Shown here: positions 1 to 12,559 of the stretch, one piece after another
Layout of the letters: the number at the start of each line of letters is the position of its first letter
How positions within the stretch are numbered: position 1 is the stretch's first letter
Assembly: GCA_963514095.1 (NCBI GenBank)
Contig: OY741265.1
Coordinates: forward strand, 1,379,121 to 1,443,120
DNA length: 64,000 bases
Direction of reading: 5' to 3'
Source of the DNA: Eutrigla gurnardus
Taxonomy: Eukaryota; Chordata; Actinopteri; Perciformes; Triglidae
Program-made: the position numbers and the translations under genes
The notes under the pieces: model-generated
Told to the model about the DNA's origin: nothing
The model's input: the letters and a program-made list of their open reading frames with translations, nothing else
Databases searched by the model: none

Positions 1-3000
1 AGAATAGTCTCACCTCCTCGTTAATAGAATAGTCTCACCTCCTTGTTACTAGAATAGTCTCACCTCCTCCTTTACAGAACAGTCTCACCTCCTCGTTAAC
101 AGAATAGTCTCACCTCCTCGTTAATAGAATAGTCTCACCTCCTTGTTACTAGAATAGTCTCACCTCCTCCTTTACAGAACAGTCTCACCTCCCCGTTAAT
201 AGAATAGTCTCACCTCCTTGTTAATAGAGGGGTCTCACCTCCCCGTTAATAGAATAGTCTCACCTCCTCGTTAATAGAATAGTCTCACCTCCTTGTTACT
301 AGAATAGTCTCACCTCCCCGTTAACAGAATAGTCTCACCTCCTCGTTAATAGAATAGTCTCACCTCCTTGTTAATAGAGGGGTCTCACCTCCCCGTTAAT
401 AGAATAGTCTCACCTCCTCGTTAATAGAATAGTCTCACCTCCTTGTTACTAGAATAGTCTCACCTCCTCGTTAACAGAATAGTCTCACCTCCTCGTTAAT
501 AGAATAGTCTCACCTCCTTGTTAATAGAGGGGTCTCACCTCGCCGTTAACAGAATAGTCTCACCTCCTTGTTACTAGAATAGTCTCACCTCCTCCTTAAC
601 AGAACAGTCTCACCTCCTCATTAACAGAATAGTCTCACCTCCCCGTTAATAGAATAGTCTCACCTCCTTGTTAACAGAATAGTCTCTCCTCCTTGTTAAT
701 AGAGGTGTCTCACCTCCTCGTTAACAGAACAGTCTCACCTCCTAGTTAACAGAATAGTCTCACCTCCTCGTTAATAGAATAGTCTCACCTCCTCATTAAC
801 AGAATAGTCTCACCTCCTCGTTAATAGAATAGTCTCACCTCCTCATTAACAGAATAGTCTCACCTCCTTGTTAACAGAATAGTCTCACCTCCTTGTTAAT
901 AGAGGTGTCTCACCTCCTCGTTAACAGAACAGTCTCACCTCCTAGTTAACAGAATAGTCTCACCTCCTCGTTAATAGAATAGTCTCACCTCCTTGTTAAT
1001 AGAGGTGTCTCACCTCCTCGTTAACAGAACAGTCTCACCTTCTAGTTAACAGAATAGTCTCACCTCCTCGTTAATAGAATCGTCTCACCTCCTCATTAAC
1101 AGAATAGTCTCACCTCCTCGTTAACAGACTAGTCTCACCTCCTCGTTAACAGAGTAGAGTCTCACCTCCTTGTTACTAGAATAGTCTCACCTCCTCCTTA
1201 ACAGAACAGTCTCACCTCCCCGTTAATAGAATAGTCTCACCTCCTTGTTAATAGAGGTGTCTCACCTCCCCGTTAACAGAATAGTCTCACCTCCTTGTTA
1301 CTAGAATAGTCTCACCTCCTCCTTAACAGAACAGTCTCACCTCCTCATTAACAGAATAGTCTCACCTCCCCGTTAATAGAATAGTCTCACCTCCCCGTTA
1401 ATAGAATAGTCTCACCTCCTTGTTAATAGAATAGTCTCACCTCCTCGTTACTAGAATAGTCTCACCTCCTCGTTACTAGAATAGTCTCACCTCCTCCTTA
1501 ACAGAACAGTCTCACCTCCTCATTAACAGAATAGTCTCACCTCCTTGTTAATAGAATAGTCTCACCTCCTCGTTACTAGAATAGTCTCACCTCCTTGTTA
1601 CTAGAATAGTCTCACCTCCTCCTTAACAGAACAGTCTCACCTCCTCATTAACAGAATAGTCTCACCTCCCCGTTAATAGAATAGTCTCACCTCCTTGTTA
1701 ATAGAATAGTCTCACCTCCACATTACTAGAATAGTCTCACCTCCTTGTTACTAGAATAGTCTCACCTCCTCGTTAACAGAACAGTCTCACCTCCTCGTTA
1801 ACAGAATAGTCTGACCTCCTGGTTAATAGAATAGTCTCACCTCCTCATAAATAGAATAGTCTCACCTCCTGGTTAATAGAATAGTCTCACCTCCTTGTTA
1901 CTAGAATAGTCTCACCTCCTCGTTACTAGAATAGTCTCACCTCCTCGTTACTAGAATAGTCTCACCTTCTCATTAATAGAGTAGTCTCACCTCCTCGTTA
2001 ACAGAGTAGAGTCTCACCTCCTCGTTAACAGAGTAGTCTCACCTCCTCGTTAATAGAATAGTCTCACCTCCTCGTTAACAGAATAGTCTCACCTCCTCGT
2101 TAACAGAATAGTCTCACCTCCTCGTTAATAGAATAGTCTCACCTCCTTGTTACTAGAATAGTCTCACCTCCTCCTTAACAGAACAGTCTCACCTCCTCAT
2201 TAACAGAATAGTCTCACCTCCTCGTTAATAGAATAGTCTCACCTCCTCGTTAATAGAATAGTCTCACCTCCCCGTTAATAGAATAGTCTCACCTCCTTGT
2301 TAATAGAGGTGTCTCACCTCCCCGTTAACAGAATAGTCTCACCTCCTTGTTACTAGAATAGTCTCACCTCCTCGTTAACAGAATAGTCTCACCTCCTCGT
2401 TAACAGAGTAGAATCTCACCTCCCCGTTAATAGAATAGTCTCACCTCCTCGTTAATAGAATAGTCTCACCTCCTTTTTGATAGAGGTGTCTCACCTCCTC
2501 GTTAACAGAATAGTCTCACCTCCTCGTTAACAGAGTAGAATCTCACCTCCCCGTTAATAGAATAGTCTCACCTCCTCGTTAATAGAATAGTCTCACCTCC
2601 TTGTTAATAGAGGTGTCTCACCTCCTCGTTAACAGAACAGTCTCACCTCCTAGTTAATAGAATAGTCTCACCTCCTCGTTAACAGAGTAGAATCTCACCT
2701 CCCCGTTAATAGAATAGTCTCACCTCCTCGTTAATAGAATAGTCTCACCTCCTTGTTAATAGAGGTGTCTCACCTCCTCGTTAACAGAACAGTCTCACCT
2801 CCTCGTTAATAGAATAGTCTCACCTCCTTGTTAATAGAGGGGTCTCACCTCCCCGTTAATAGAATAGTCTCACCTCCTCGTTAATAGAATAGTCTCACCT
2901 CCTTGTTACTAGAATAGTCTCACCTCCCCGTTAACAGAATAGTCTCACCTCCTCGTTAATAGAATAGTCTCACCTCCTTGTTAATAGAGGGGTCTCACCT

Positions 3001-6000
3001 CCCCGTTAATAGAATAGTCTCACCTCCTCGTTAATAGAATAGTCTCACCTCCTTGTTACTAGAATAGTCTCACCTCCTCCTTAACAGAATAGTCTCACCT
3101 CCCCATTAACAGAATAGTCTCACCTCCTCGTTAATAGAATAGTCTCACCTCCTTGTTAATAGAGGTGTCTCACCTCCTCGTTAACAGAACAGTCTCACCT
3201 CCTAGTTAATAGAATAGTCTCACCTCCTCGTTAACAGAGTAGAGTCTCTCCTCCTCGTTAATAGAATAGTCTCACCTCCTCATTAACAGAATAGTCTCAC
3301 CTCCTCGTTAACAGAATAGTCTCACCTCCTCGTTAACAGACTAGTCTCACCTCCTCGTTAACAGAGTAGAGTCTCACCTCCTCGTTAACAGAGTAGTCTC
3401 ACCTCCTCGTTAACAGAATAGTCTCACCTCCTCGTTAATAGAATAGTCTCACCTCCTTGTTACTAGAATAGTCTCACCTCCTCCTTAACAGAACAGTCTC
3501 ACCTCCCCGTTAATAGAATAGTCTCACCTCCTTGTTAATAGAGGGGTCTCACCTCCCCGTTAATAGAATAGTCTCACCTCCTCGTTAATAGAATAGTCTC
3601 ACCTCCTTGTTACTAGAATAGTCTCACCTCCCCGTTAACAGAATAGTCTCACCTCCTCGTTAATAGAATAGTCTCACCTCCTTGTTTATAGAGGGGTCTC
3701 ACCTCCCCGTTAATAGAATAGTCTCACCTCCTCGTTAATAGAATAGTCTCACCTCCTTGTTACTAGAATAGTCTCACCTCCTCCTTAACAGAATAGTCTC
3801 ACCCCCCCATTAACAGAATAGTCTCACCTCCTTGTTACTAGAATAGTCTCACCTCCTCCATAACAGAACAGTCTCACCTCCTCATTAACAGAATAGTCTC
3901 ACCTCCCCGTTAATAGAATAGTCTCACCTCCTCATTAACAGAATAGTCTCACCTCCTCGTTAATAGAATAGTCTCACCTCCTCATTAACAGAATAGTCTC
4001 ACCTCCTTGTTAACAGAATAGTCTCACCTCCTTGTTAATAGAGGTGTCTCACCTCCTCGTTAACAGAACAGTCTCACCTCCTAGTTAACAGAATAGTCTC
4101 ACCTCCTCGTTAATAGAATAGTCTCACCTCCTTGTTAATAGAGGTGTCTCACCTCCTCGTTAACAGAACAGTCTCACCTCCTAGTTAACAGAATAGTCTC
4201 ACCTCCTCGTTAATAGAATAGTCTCACCTCCTCGTTAATAGAATAGTCTCACCTCCTTGTTAATAGAGGGGTCTCACCTCGCCGTTAACAGAATAGTCTC
4301 ACCTCCTTGTTACTAGAATAGTCTCACCTCCTCCTTAACAGAACAGTCTCACCTCCTCGTTACTAGAATAGTCTCACCTCCTCGTTACTAGAATAGTCTC
4401 ACCTCCTCCTTAACAGAACAGTCTCACCTCCTCATTAACAGAATAGTCTCACCTCCTTGTTAATAGAATAGTCTCACCTCCTCGTTACTAGAATAGTCTC
4501 ACCTCCTTGTTACTAGAATAGTCTCACCTCCTCCTTAACAGAACAGTCTCACCTCCTCATTAACAGAATAGTCTCACCTCCCTGTTAATAGAATAGTCTC
4601 ACCTCCTTGTTAATAGAATAGTCTCACCTCCACATTACTAGAATAGTCTGACCTCCTTGTTACTAGAATAGTCTCACCTCCTCGTTAACAGAACAGTCTC
4701 ACCTCCTCGTTAACAGAATAGTCTCACCTCCTGGTTAATAGAATAGTCTCACCTCCTCATAAATAGAATAGTCTCACCTCCTTGTTACTAGAATAGTCTC
4801 ACCTCCTCGTTACTAGAATAGTCTCACCTCCTGGTTAATAGAATAGTCTCACCTCCTTGTTACTAGAATAGTCTCACCTCCTCGTTACTAGAATAGTCTC
4901 ACCTCCTCGTTACTAGAATAGTCTCACCTCCTCGTTACTAGAATAGTCTCACCTTCTCATTAATAGAGTAGTCTCACCTCCTCGTTAACAGAGTAGTCTC
5001 ACCTCCTCGTTAACAGAGTAGTCTCACCTCCTCGTTAATAGAATAGTCTCACCTCCTCGTTAATAGAATAGTCTCACCTCCTCGTTAACAGAATAGTCTC
5101 ACCTCCTCGTTAACAGAATAGTCTCACCTCCTCGTTAATAGAATAGTCTCACCTCCTTGTTACTAGAATAGTCTCACCTCCTCCTTAACAGAACAGTCTC
5201 ACCTCCTCATTAACAGAATAGTCTCACCTCCTTGTTAATAGAATAGTCTCACCTCCTCGTTAATAGAATAGTCTCACCTCCCCGTTAATAGAATAGTCTC
5301 ACCTCCTTGTTAATAGAGGTGTCTCACCTCCCCGTTAACAGAATAGTCTCACCTCCTTGTTACTAGAATAGTCTCACCTCCTCCTTAACAGAACAGTCTC
5401 ACCTCCTCATTAACAGAATAGTCTCACCTCCCCGTTAATAGAATAGTCTCACCTCCTCGTTACTAGAATAGTCTCACCTCCTCGTTACTAGAATAGTCTC
5501 ACCTCCTTGTTACTAGAATAGTCTCACCTCCTCGTTAACAGAACAGTCTCACCTCCTCGTTAACAGAACAGTCTCACCTCCTCGTTAACAGAATAGTCTC
5601 ACCTCCTGGTTAATAGAATAGTCTCACCTCCTCATAAATAGAATAGTCTCACCTCCTTGTTACTAGAATAGTCTCACCTCCTCGTTACTAGAATAGTCTC
5701 ACCTCCTGGTTAATAGAAAAGTCTCACCTCCTCGTTACTAGAATAGTCTCACCTCCTTGTTTCTAGAATAGTCTCACCTCCTCGTTAACAGAACAGTCTC
5801 ACCTCCTCGTTAACAGAACAGTCTCACCTCCTGGTTAACAGAATAGTCTCACCTCCTGGTTAATAGAATAGTCTCACCTCCTCGTTACTAGAATAGTCTC
5901 ACCTCCTCGTTACTAGAATAGTCTCACCTCCTCCTTAACAGAACAGTCTCACCTCCTCATTAACAGAATAGTCTCACCTCCTGGTTAATAGAATAGTCTC

Positions 6001-7681
6001 ACCTCCTCGTTACTAGAATAGTCTCACCTCCTCGTTACTAGAATAGTCTCACCTCCTCCTTAACAGAACAGTCTCACCTCCTCATTAACAGAATAGTCTC
6101 ACCTCCTGGTTAATAGAATAGTCTCACCTCCTCGTTACTAGAATAGTCTCACCTCCTCGTTACTAGAATAGTCTCACCTCCTCCTTAACAGAACAGTCTC
6201 ACCTCCTCATTAACAGAATAGTCTCACCTCCTCATAAATAGAATAGTCTCACCTCCTTGTTACTAGAATAGTCTCACCTCCTCGTTACTAGAATAGTCTC
6301 ACCTCCTGGTTAATAGAATAGTCTCACCTCCTTGTTACTAGAATAGTCTCACCTCCTCGTTACTAGAATAGTCTCACCTCCTCGTTACTAGAATAGTCTC
6401 ACCTTCTCATTAATAGAGTAGTCTCACCTCCTGGTTAATAGAATAGTCTCACCTCCTCATAAATAGAATAGTCTCACCTCCTTGTTACTAGAATAGTCTC
6501 ACCTCCTCGTTACTAGAATAGTCTCACCTCCTGGTTAATAGAATAGTCTCACCTCCTTGTTACTAGAATAGTCTCACCTCCTCGTTACTAGAATAGTCTC
6601 ACCTCCTCGTTACTAGAATAGTCTCACCTTCTCATTAATAGAGTAGTCTCACCTCCTCGTTAACAGAGTAGAGTCTCACCTCCTCGTTAACAGAGTAGTC
6701 TCACCTCCTCGTTAATAGAATAGTCTCACCTCCTCGTTAATAGAATAGTCTCACCTCCTCGTTAACAGAATAGTCTCACCTCCTCGTTAACAGAATAGTC
6801 TCACCTCCTCGTTAATAGAATAGTCTCACCTCCTTGTTACTAGAATAGTCTCACCTCCTCCTTAACAGAACAGTCTCACCTCCTCATTAACAGAATAGTC
6901 TCACCTCCTCGTTAATAGAATAGTCTCACCTCCCCGTTAATAGAATAGTCTCACCTCCTTGTTAATAGAGGTGTCTCACCTCCCGGTTAACAGAATAGTC
7001 TCACCTCCTTGTTACTAGAATAGTCTCACCTCCTCCTTAACAGAACAGTCTCACCTCCTCATTAACAGAATAGTCTCACCTCCCCGTTAATAGAATAGTC
7101 TCACCTCCTCGTTACTAGAATAGTCTCACCTCCTCGTTACTAGAATAGTCTCACCTCCTTGTTACTAGAATAGTCTCACCTCCTCGTTAACAGAACAGTC
7201 TCACCTCCTCGTTAACAGAACAGTCTCACCTCCTCGTTAACAGAATAGTCTCACCTCCTGGTTAATAGAATAGTCTCACCTCCTCATAAATAGAATAGTC
7301 TCACCTCCTTGTTACTAGAATAGTCTCACCTCCTCGTTACTAGAATAGTCTCACCTCCTGGTTAATAGAAAAGTCTCACCTCCTCGTTACTAGAATAGTC
7401 TCACCTCCTGGTTAATAGAATAGTCTCACCTCCTTGTTTCTAGAATAGTCTCACCTCCTCGTTAACAGAACAGTCTCACCTCCTCGTTAACAGAACAGTC
7501 TCACCTCCTGGTTAACAGAATAGTCTCACCTCCTGGTTAATAGAATAGTCTCACCTCCTCGTTACTAGAATAGTCTCACCTCCTCGTTACTAGAATAGTC
7601 TCACCTCCTCGTTACTAGAATAGTCTCACCTTCTCATTAATAGAGTAGTCTCACCTCCTTGTTAACAGAATAGAGTCTCAC
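1..7681. repeat. Giant 25-bp minisatellite, about 300 copies, open at the left edge
   Basis: The whole stretch is a tandem array with a basic 25-bp unit (plus-strand form agtctcacctcctcgttaat followed by agaat), plus rare 27-bp variants containing agagtagagtctcac. The core gtctcacctcc is nearly constant. The spacer varies among ttaata, ttaaca, ttacta, ataaata and gaggggt or gaggtgt forms. The array ends exactly at the splice donor of the minus-strand RING exon at 7682, and the core is the reverse complement of that donor junction. The array therefore fills the intron following that exon. It begins before base 1, so its full size is unknown. Multi-unit blocks recur, for example around 5711 and 7363, which indicates higher-order duplication. 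It is not a CRISPR array, because there are no unique spacers. Confidence 0.97.
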
Positions 7682-8254
7682 CTCCTCGTCGGGGACGTGG
7701 GTCTCGTGGCGACAGAACGGACAGCTGATGACAGACGGCGAGGACTCACCTGAAAAAAACAATCAGAAGGTCGAAAAAAAATGAAAATTCACATGTTTTC
7801 ATCTAAAGAATTTTGTGCTTCAATCCATATTTGTTTAACAACAGATCATTAATGAGGCTGAGGAGCTGCAGCTTGCTCCACCATGTTGGTCTGAAGTTCA
7901 GCTCCATGTTGCCAGGCGACTGATCACATGACGAGCGGACTCACCCATGTCCACCATCTTCTTCAGACACTTGGCACAGACTCGGTGCAGACAGCCCAGC
8001 AGCTTTGGCTTCCGGCTGCGAGTGTCATAGCGGTTGTAGCAGATCTTACACTCGAGTTCCTCCAGAGTGTAGACCAGAGACTGAGCCCAGGTCTGCACCT
8101 GAACATGGGGCAGCAACCAGTTAGTGACAGCTAGATGAGCCGCTTCTGATGTGATGGGGTCAGAGGTGACACACTGCAAGCAGAGGTGACCGATGGCAAC
8201 TCTCACCTTGGCTTCCACCTCCCGGCCAGGCTCCGCCTCCTTCAGCAGACTCAT
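7682..8254 (-). CDS. RING-finger E3 ubiquitin ligase, RNF182/RNF208-like, 5' coding exons only (partial)
   Basis: Two coding exons are visible on the minus strand: 8254 down to 7945 (310 nt, start ATG at 8254 with A at -3) and 7749 down to 7682 (68 nt). The phase-1 junction matches. Together they encode about 126 residues: a roughly 65-residue N-terminus that I do not recognise, then a C3HC4 RING. The RING ligands are CKIC, CLHRVCAKC and, in the second exon, CPFC, ending in HETHVPDEE. The ELECKICYNRY and RKPKLLGCLHRVCAKCL blocks most resemble vertebrate RNF182 and related small membrane-anchored RING ligases, which bind an E2 and transfer ubiquitin. The rest of the protein, including any transmembrane segment, lies beyond the left edge across an intron made of the giant minisatellite. 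Translation could also begin further upstream, because there is an acceptor-like ttcag within the first exon. The family is fairly sure and the exact orthologue is not. Confidence 0.72.
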
Positions 8255-8769
8255 CCTATTGGCTTGGTCGTCACCCCGAACCAGGAAAGAGGGCCGGTGG
8301 TGGGCGGAGCTTAACTCAGCCTGAGTCCGTCAGCTGACTGGAAGACAAACGAGTAACTACGGCGTGAAAACTATTCTTAACTGGAGGCGTAGCAACGCAT
8401 GGGAGGCTTTGGTCAGTGGGTAAAAACAAAAAACTTTGGTTCCATTGACCCCCCTGGCCCCTGTGACCCCGTGACCCCCTTGACCCCGTAGGGCGACACC
8501 TGGCACCAAGAAACAGCCGTATTTTTAAACCGAAGTGTGCTCACAGACGAAGCAGCAGGTACCTACCTGACTCCAGATCAGCTGATCAGTATGACGGTCT
8601 GACAGGACACCCATCTACAGAGACAGACAGGTCAGAGAGACAGACAGGTCAGAGAGACAGACAGCAATACATGGTATCTACCAGTACTAACCATGAATAT
8701 TAGCAGGTACTATCATCGTATATCTTTACTATTGATCTCATCTGGTTTATTGTTGCTGTTAATTTAAAA

Positions 8770-8846
<77 letters not shown>

Positions 8847-9250
8847 GGAGTATTTATAGACTGCAGCTGTTATGTAACTGTGGGAGGGGACACTGGGGAT
8901 GCTGATGTTGCTATGGCAACAGCTTTACCTGTGCCTGAACCCCAGACGAGCCAATGGGATGAGTGAGATGTGATCACATTGTGAACACAAACAACGTGAT
9001 CAGCTGATTCACTGATCAGAGAACAGCAGACATGAAAGTATGTTCAGAGTGTTTGACTTTGATTTATCTGTTGTTCTTGCATTTCTTCCTCTTGTCCCTC
9101 GTTGGAAACAGAACCATTCTGACAGCTGCAAACGCCTGGAAGATATTTGTGTCTGAGATGATGTCACCATTCTTCATCCCCCTACAAAGCTCTGATTGGT
9201 CCACTGGTTTTCCAGCCACTGAAAGGTTTTCTGAGGTTTCTCAAGTGTTC
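8255..9250. other. Intergenic/upstream region of the RING gene; no gene seen
   Basis: No convincing exon was found. It holds a CA microsatellite at about 8771-8845, a run of tgacccc-type repeats near 8447-8487, and short duplicated gacagacaggtcagaga segments near 8620-8665. Confidence 0.6.
8771..8845. repeat. (CA)n microsatellite
   Basis: An uninterrupted CA dinucleotide run of about 75 bp. Confidence 0.97.
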
Positions 9251-9262
9251 TGCTATGATTCT

Positions 9263-9512
9263 GAACAGACCTCAGGTCAGTCTGTCTGCTGCAGGACTCC
9301 TCTGTCCTCTAATGAAGCTCAGAGTCAAACAGACCTCATGTCAGTCTGTCTGCTGCAGGACTCCTCTGTCCTCTAATGAAGCTCAGAGTCAAACAGACCT
9401 CAGGTCAGTCTGTCTGCTGCAGGACTCCTCTGTCCTCTAATGAAGCTCAGAGTCAAACAGACCTCAGGTCAGTCTGTCTGCTGCAGGACTCCTCTGTCCT
9501 CAAACACACTGT
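9263..9512. repeat. 64-bp tandem repeat, four copies
   Basis: Copies start at cagacctca near 9266, 9330, 9394 and 9458 with an exact 64-bp period. Each contains ggtcagtctgtctgctgcag and ctctaatgaagctcagagtc. The last copy diverges at its end. Short open frames across it come from the repeat and are not genes. Confidence 0.93.
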
Positions 9513-9750
9513 ATGACAGACTGACCTGAGGTCTGTGACTGTGTCGTCTCCATATTTCCTGCATGTGTCACTTTATTTATCGTCCTCCATTTTGTCTGAG
9601 TGTCTGTCACTCATGCACTCTGCCTGCTTACAATCCCACAATGCACTGCTTCTCGTTGTCAGTATGTAAATGACAAGTCATGTGACTCTTTAGCTGTCAG
9701 TGATGTCACTGTAGTACCGCTGTGTAGTAAACGGTGTACTACTGAGGAGA

Positions 9751-10503
9751 CTGTGACATCATTACTAATGCTGTGACATCATTACTAATGCTGTGACATC
9801 ATTACTTATGCTGTGACATCATTACTACAGCTGTGACATCATTACTAGTGCTGTGACATCATTACTACGGCTGTGACATCATTACTACAGCTGTGACATC
9901 ATTACTAATGCTGTGACATCATTACTACGGCTGTGACATCATTACTTATGCTGTGACATCATTACTACGGCTGTGACATCATTACTACAGCTGTGACATC
10001 ATTACTAATGCTGTGACATCATTGCTACGGCTGTGACATCATTACTACAGCTGTGACATCATTACTAATGCTGTGACATCATTACTAATGCTGTGGCATC
10101 ATTACTATGGCTGTGACATCATAACTAATGCTGTGACATCATTACTACGGCTGTGACATCATTACTACAGCTGTGACATCATTACTACAGCTGTGACATC
10201 ATTACTACAGCTGTGACATCATTACTACGGCTGTGACATCATTACTACAGCTGTGACATCATTACTAATGCTGTGACATCATTACTATGGCTGTGACATC
10301 ATTACTACAGCTGTGACATCATTACTAATGCTGTGACATCATTACTAATGCTGTGGCATCATTACTATGGCTGTGACATCATAACTAATGCTGTGACATC
10401 ATTACTACGGCTGTGACATCATTACTACAGCTGTGACATCATTACTACAGCTGTGACATCATTACTAATGCTGTGACATCATTACTACGGCTGTGACATC
10501 ATG
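9751..10503. repeat. 20-bp minisatellite, about 37 copies
   Basis: Unit ctgtgacatcattactaatg, with variation almost only in the last three to four bases (aatg, acgg, acag, tatg). The period is exactly 20 bp throughout. Blocks are duplicated: the series around 10060-10150 recurs around 10320-10410. Isolated unit-like copies (gctgtgacatcac, gctgtgacatctt) sit at about 10873-10925, outside the array. Confidence 0.96.
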
Positions 10504-11653
10504 ACTGTTTCATAACCAGGTAAAAGTTAGTCTCACTGATGTTAAAGGTGCTAAATTAAAAATTCTGAGTTTTTATTGTTACACAGGGCTCTCAACACGG
10601 GGATGGCTGAGCTGGCTGTTTGCAGCTAACAGTGCTGACAGGTCTGTTAACCTGAGGGCGAACCGGGGGCACGCTCACCTACTACAACCTGTTCCTGGGC
10701 GGCGAGGAGGCGGCGGCCCACGATGACACTGAATTAAAGCTCTGATTGTCCTTCAGCTTTCATTAGATCTACAAGATGTATTTGTCTCACTTTCATCCTT
10801 ATTATTATCGTGTTATGATTTCTATATGTCATTGTTACCAGCTATTTGATGCTAAATAACGTTAACATTAGGGCTGTGTCATCATTATTCAGGCTGTGAC
10901 ATCACTCCTACAGGCTGTGACATCTTCGGTGGAGAGATGTTGACAGTGACGCGATGCTGCTCACCTGCTGGGCGACGGGCGGTTGAGTGGACGGTTGCAG
11001 GTTGACGCAACACGTGATGATAAAACATCAACCGGTCGCTAGTTGCTAGCTGTAGTCGCTGTAGTTTCCGTCGGGATGAAGCAACATGGCGGTCGTCGTC
11101 AAACATCAACAGTTTATTTCCAACTTGTTCTGTTGCAGCGGACAAAGTTGCTGTAGGTTGTCAACCATCGGCGTTCTGCATGGAGAAAGCAACACCGCGG
11201 CTGTGGCCTGGTTGCTGTAAATATAGCCTAGTGGCTGCGGGGTTCTGGTTCCGTGTGGTTTCCGTCGGGTTAAAGCAACATCGAACATCAACAGTGCGGT
11301 CGCTGGTTGCTGCAGGTGCAGTAGTTGCCCGACGTGTAGTGTGCTGCTGCTGGAGGTCCGTCGGACTGAAGCAACGCTGCAGCAACAGTCTGGTTGCTGC
11401 TGTAGTTGCTGTAGTCCCTCAGGTTGAAGCAACACTGCGGTCGTTGCCCGTCATCCGTCTCATTAACAGTCCGTGGCCGTCGCGCCTCTCTCTCCTTCTC
11501 CTCCTCCTCCTCCTCCTCCTCCTCCTCCTCCTCCGCAGGAGCAGCGGGGAAGCTAACAGGCTAACCGGGAGGGGGTGTCGGTGGCTCCGGTCTGTCGGTG
11601 CGTCGGTCGCCGGTTGTCAGTCGCCGACCGGGGCTGGACTCGGTGTGACTCAC
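10504..11653. other. Intergenic region with degenerate GC-rich repeats; no gene supported
   Basis: From about 11030 to 11450 a degenerate repeat rich in gttgctgtag, tgaagcaac and catcaacag elements recurs with loose spacing. A CTC trinucleotide run lies at about 11490-11535, and GC content rises toward 11700. A short exon-like piece on the minus strand (acceptor attcag near 10730, donor taggtgagcg near 10675) is too weak to call. Confidence 0.5.
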
Positions 11654-11760
11654 CGTCTCTCTCCTCCGTCTCTCTGCTCACTGCGGCGCGCGGCCGGCGG
11701 CGGCGGCGGGAGCCCGGGTTACCATGACAACCGGCCCGCAGCAGGAGGATGACGGGAAAT
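11654..11760 (-). promoter_or_regulatory. Possible GC-rich promoter/first noncoding exon of a minus-strand transcript
   Basis: A CpG-dense stretch is followed, on the minus strand, by a good donor (gacg then gtgagtcac; exon end at 11654). This could be the untranslated first exon of the RING gene about 3.4 kb downstream on that strand. The evidence is base composition and one splice-donor match only. No start site can be read from the sequence. Confidence 0.25.
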
Positions 11761-12331
11761 CTCAGACTGATGATTAGCAGCAGAGGATCAATAACCTGAT
11801 CGTTTCATATCGACAACACGTGAACGTACAACGGTGTTTATCAGACTGACAGCGAGTTTCTATTGGTTGTGAATGCAGGAGGCGTTCAAGAACATGTGTT
11901 ATTATGCGGAATTCTGTATTTTATTATTCCATTCTTTATTCTTATATCTTCCGGGTGAGAACGTTTGATTCCTTTAACTCCTTCAACATTTTCAACATAC
12001 TCACTCCATTCAACACAGAATATTCATCTCAACTGGGAATCCACCGCGTCTATTTTTCTAATTGATATCATTCATGATTTCAGAGATATTTGACGTTTTT
12101 CAAACATTCAAACTGGGAAACATTCACAAAGATTATTAGGACTTTCTCTCACATTAATGTTGTCGCAGTGAGACATCCTCACTCTGAAACGTGGAAATAC
12201 AAATCCGAAAGTGTGAAGACATATTCTAACGTCTATAAACTAATCTTATATATACTTTTCTATTTTTCTCATTGTGATAAAGACTACATTTGTGTAGAGC
12301 CATGCTCTGTGCTTTCTTACTGTTGATTATT

Positions 12332-12382
<51 letters not shown>

Positions 12383-12555
12383 AAAATGTATTAATGTTAA
12401 TACATTTAATACATAATGTTAATGTTAGAATCATAAAATAATGATGTCATGTGTTTTGTGTATGCGTGTTGTGGAAGGAAATCTGCCGTAATTGTTTGTG
12501 AATAAAGTTTTTTTTATTTGATTAATGTCTGCATATTTTAATATTCACGCAGATT
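11760..12555. other. Intergenic spacer; AT microsatellite only
   Basis: AT-rich sequence without a supportable exon. A pure (AT)n run occupies about 12334-12380. Confidence 0.6.
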
Positions 12556-12559
12556 AAAC

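Noticed and set aside
1..7681. CRISPR-like array of short repeats
   Set aside because: Units are contiguous 25-bp repeats with no unique spacers, and the surrounding genes are vertebrate.
10580..10740. Coding-looking piece (GTLTYYNLFLGGEEAAAHDD) followed by attaaag
   Set aside because: Preceded by an in-frame stop, only about 25 codons, no family recognised, and the opposite strand has equally plausible splice signals. Possibly a gene fragment, but unsupported.
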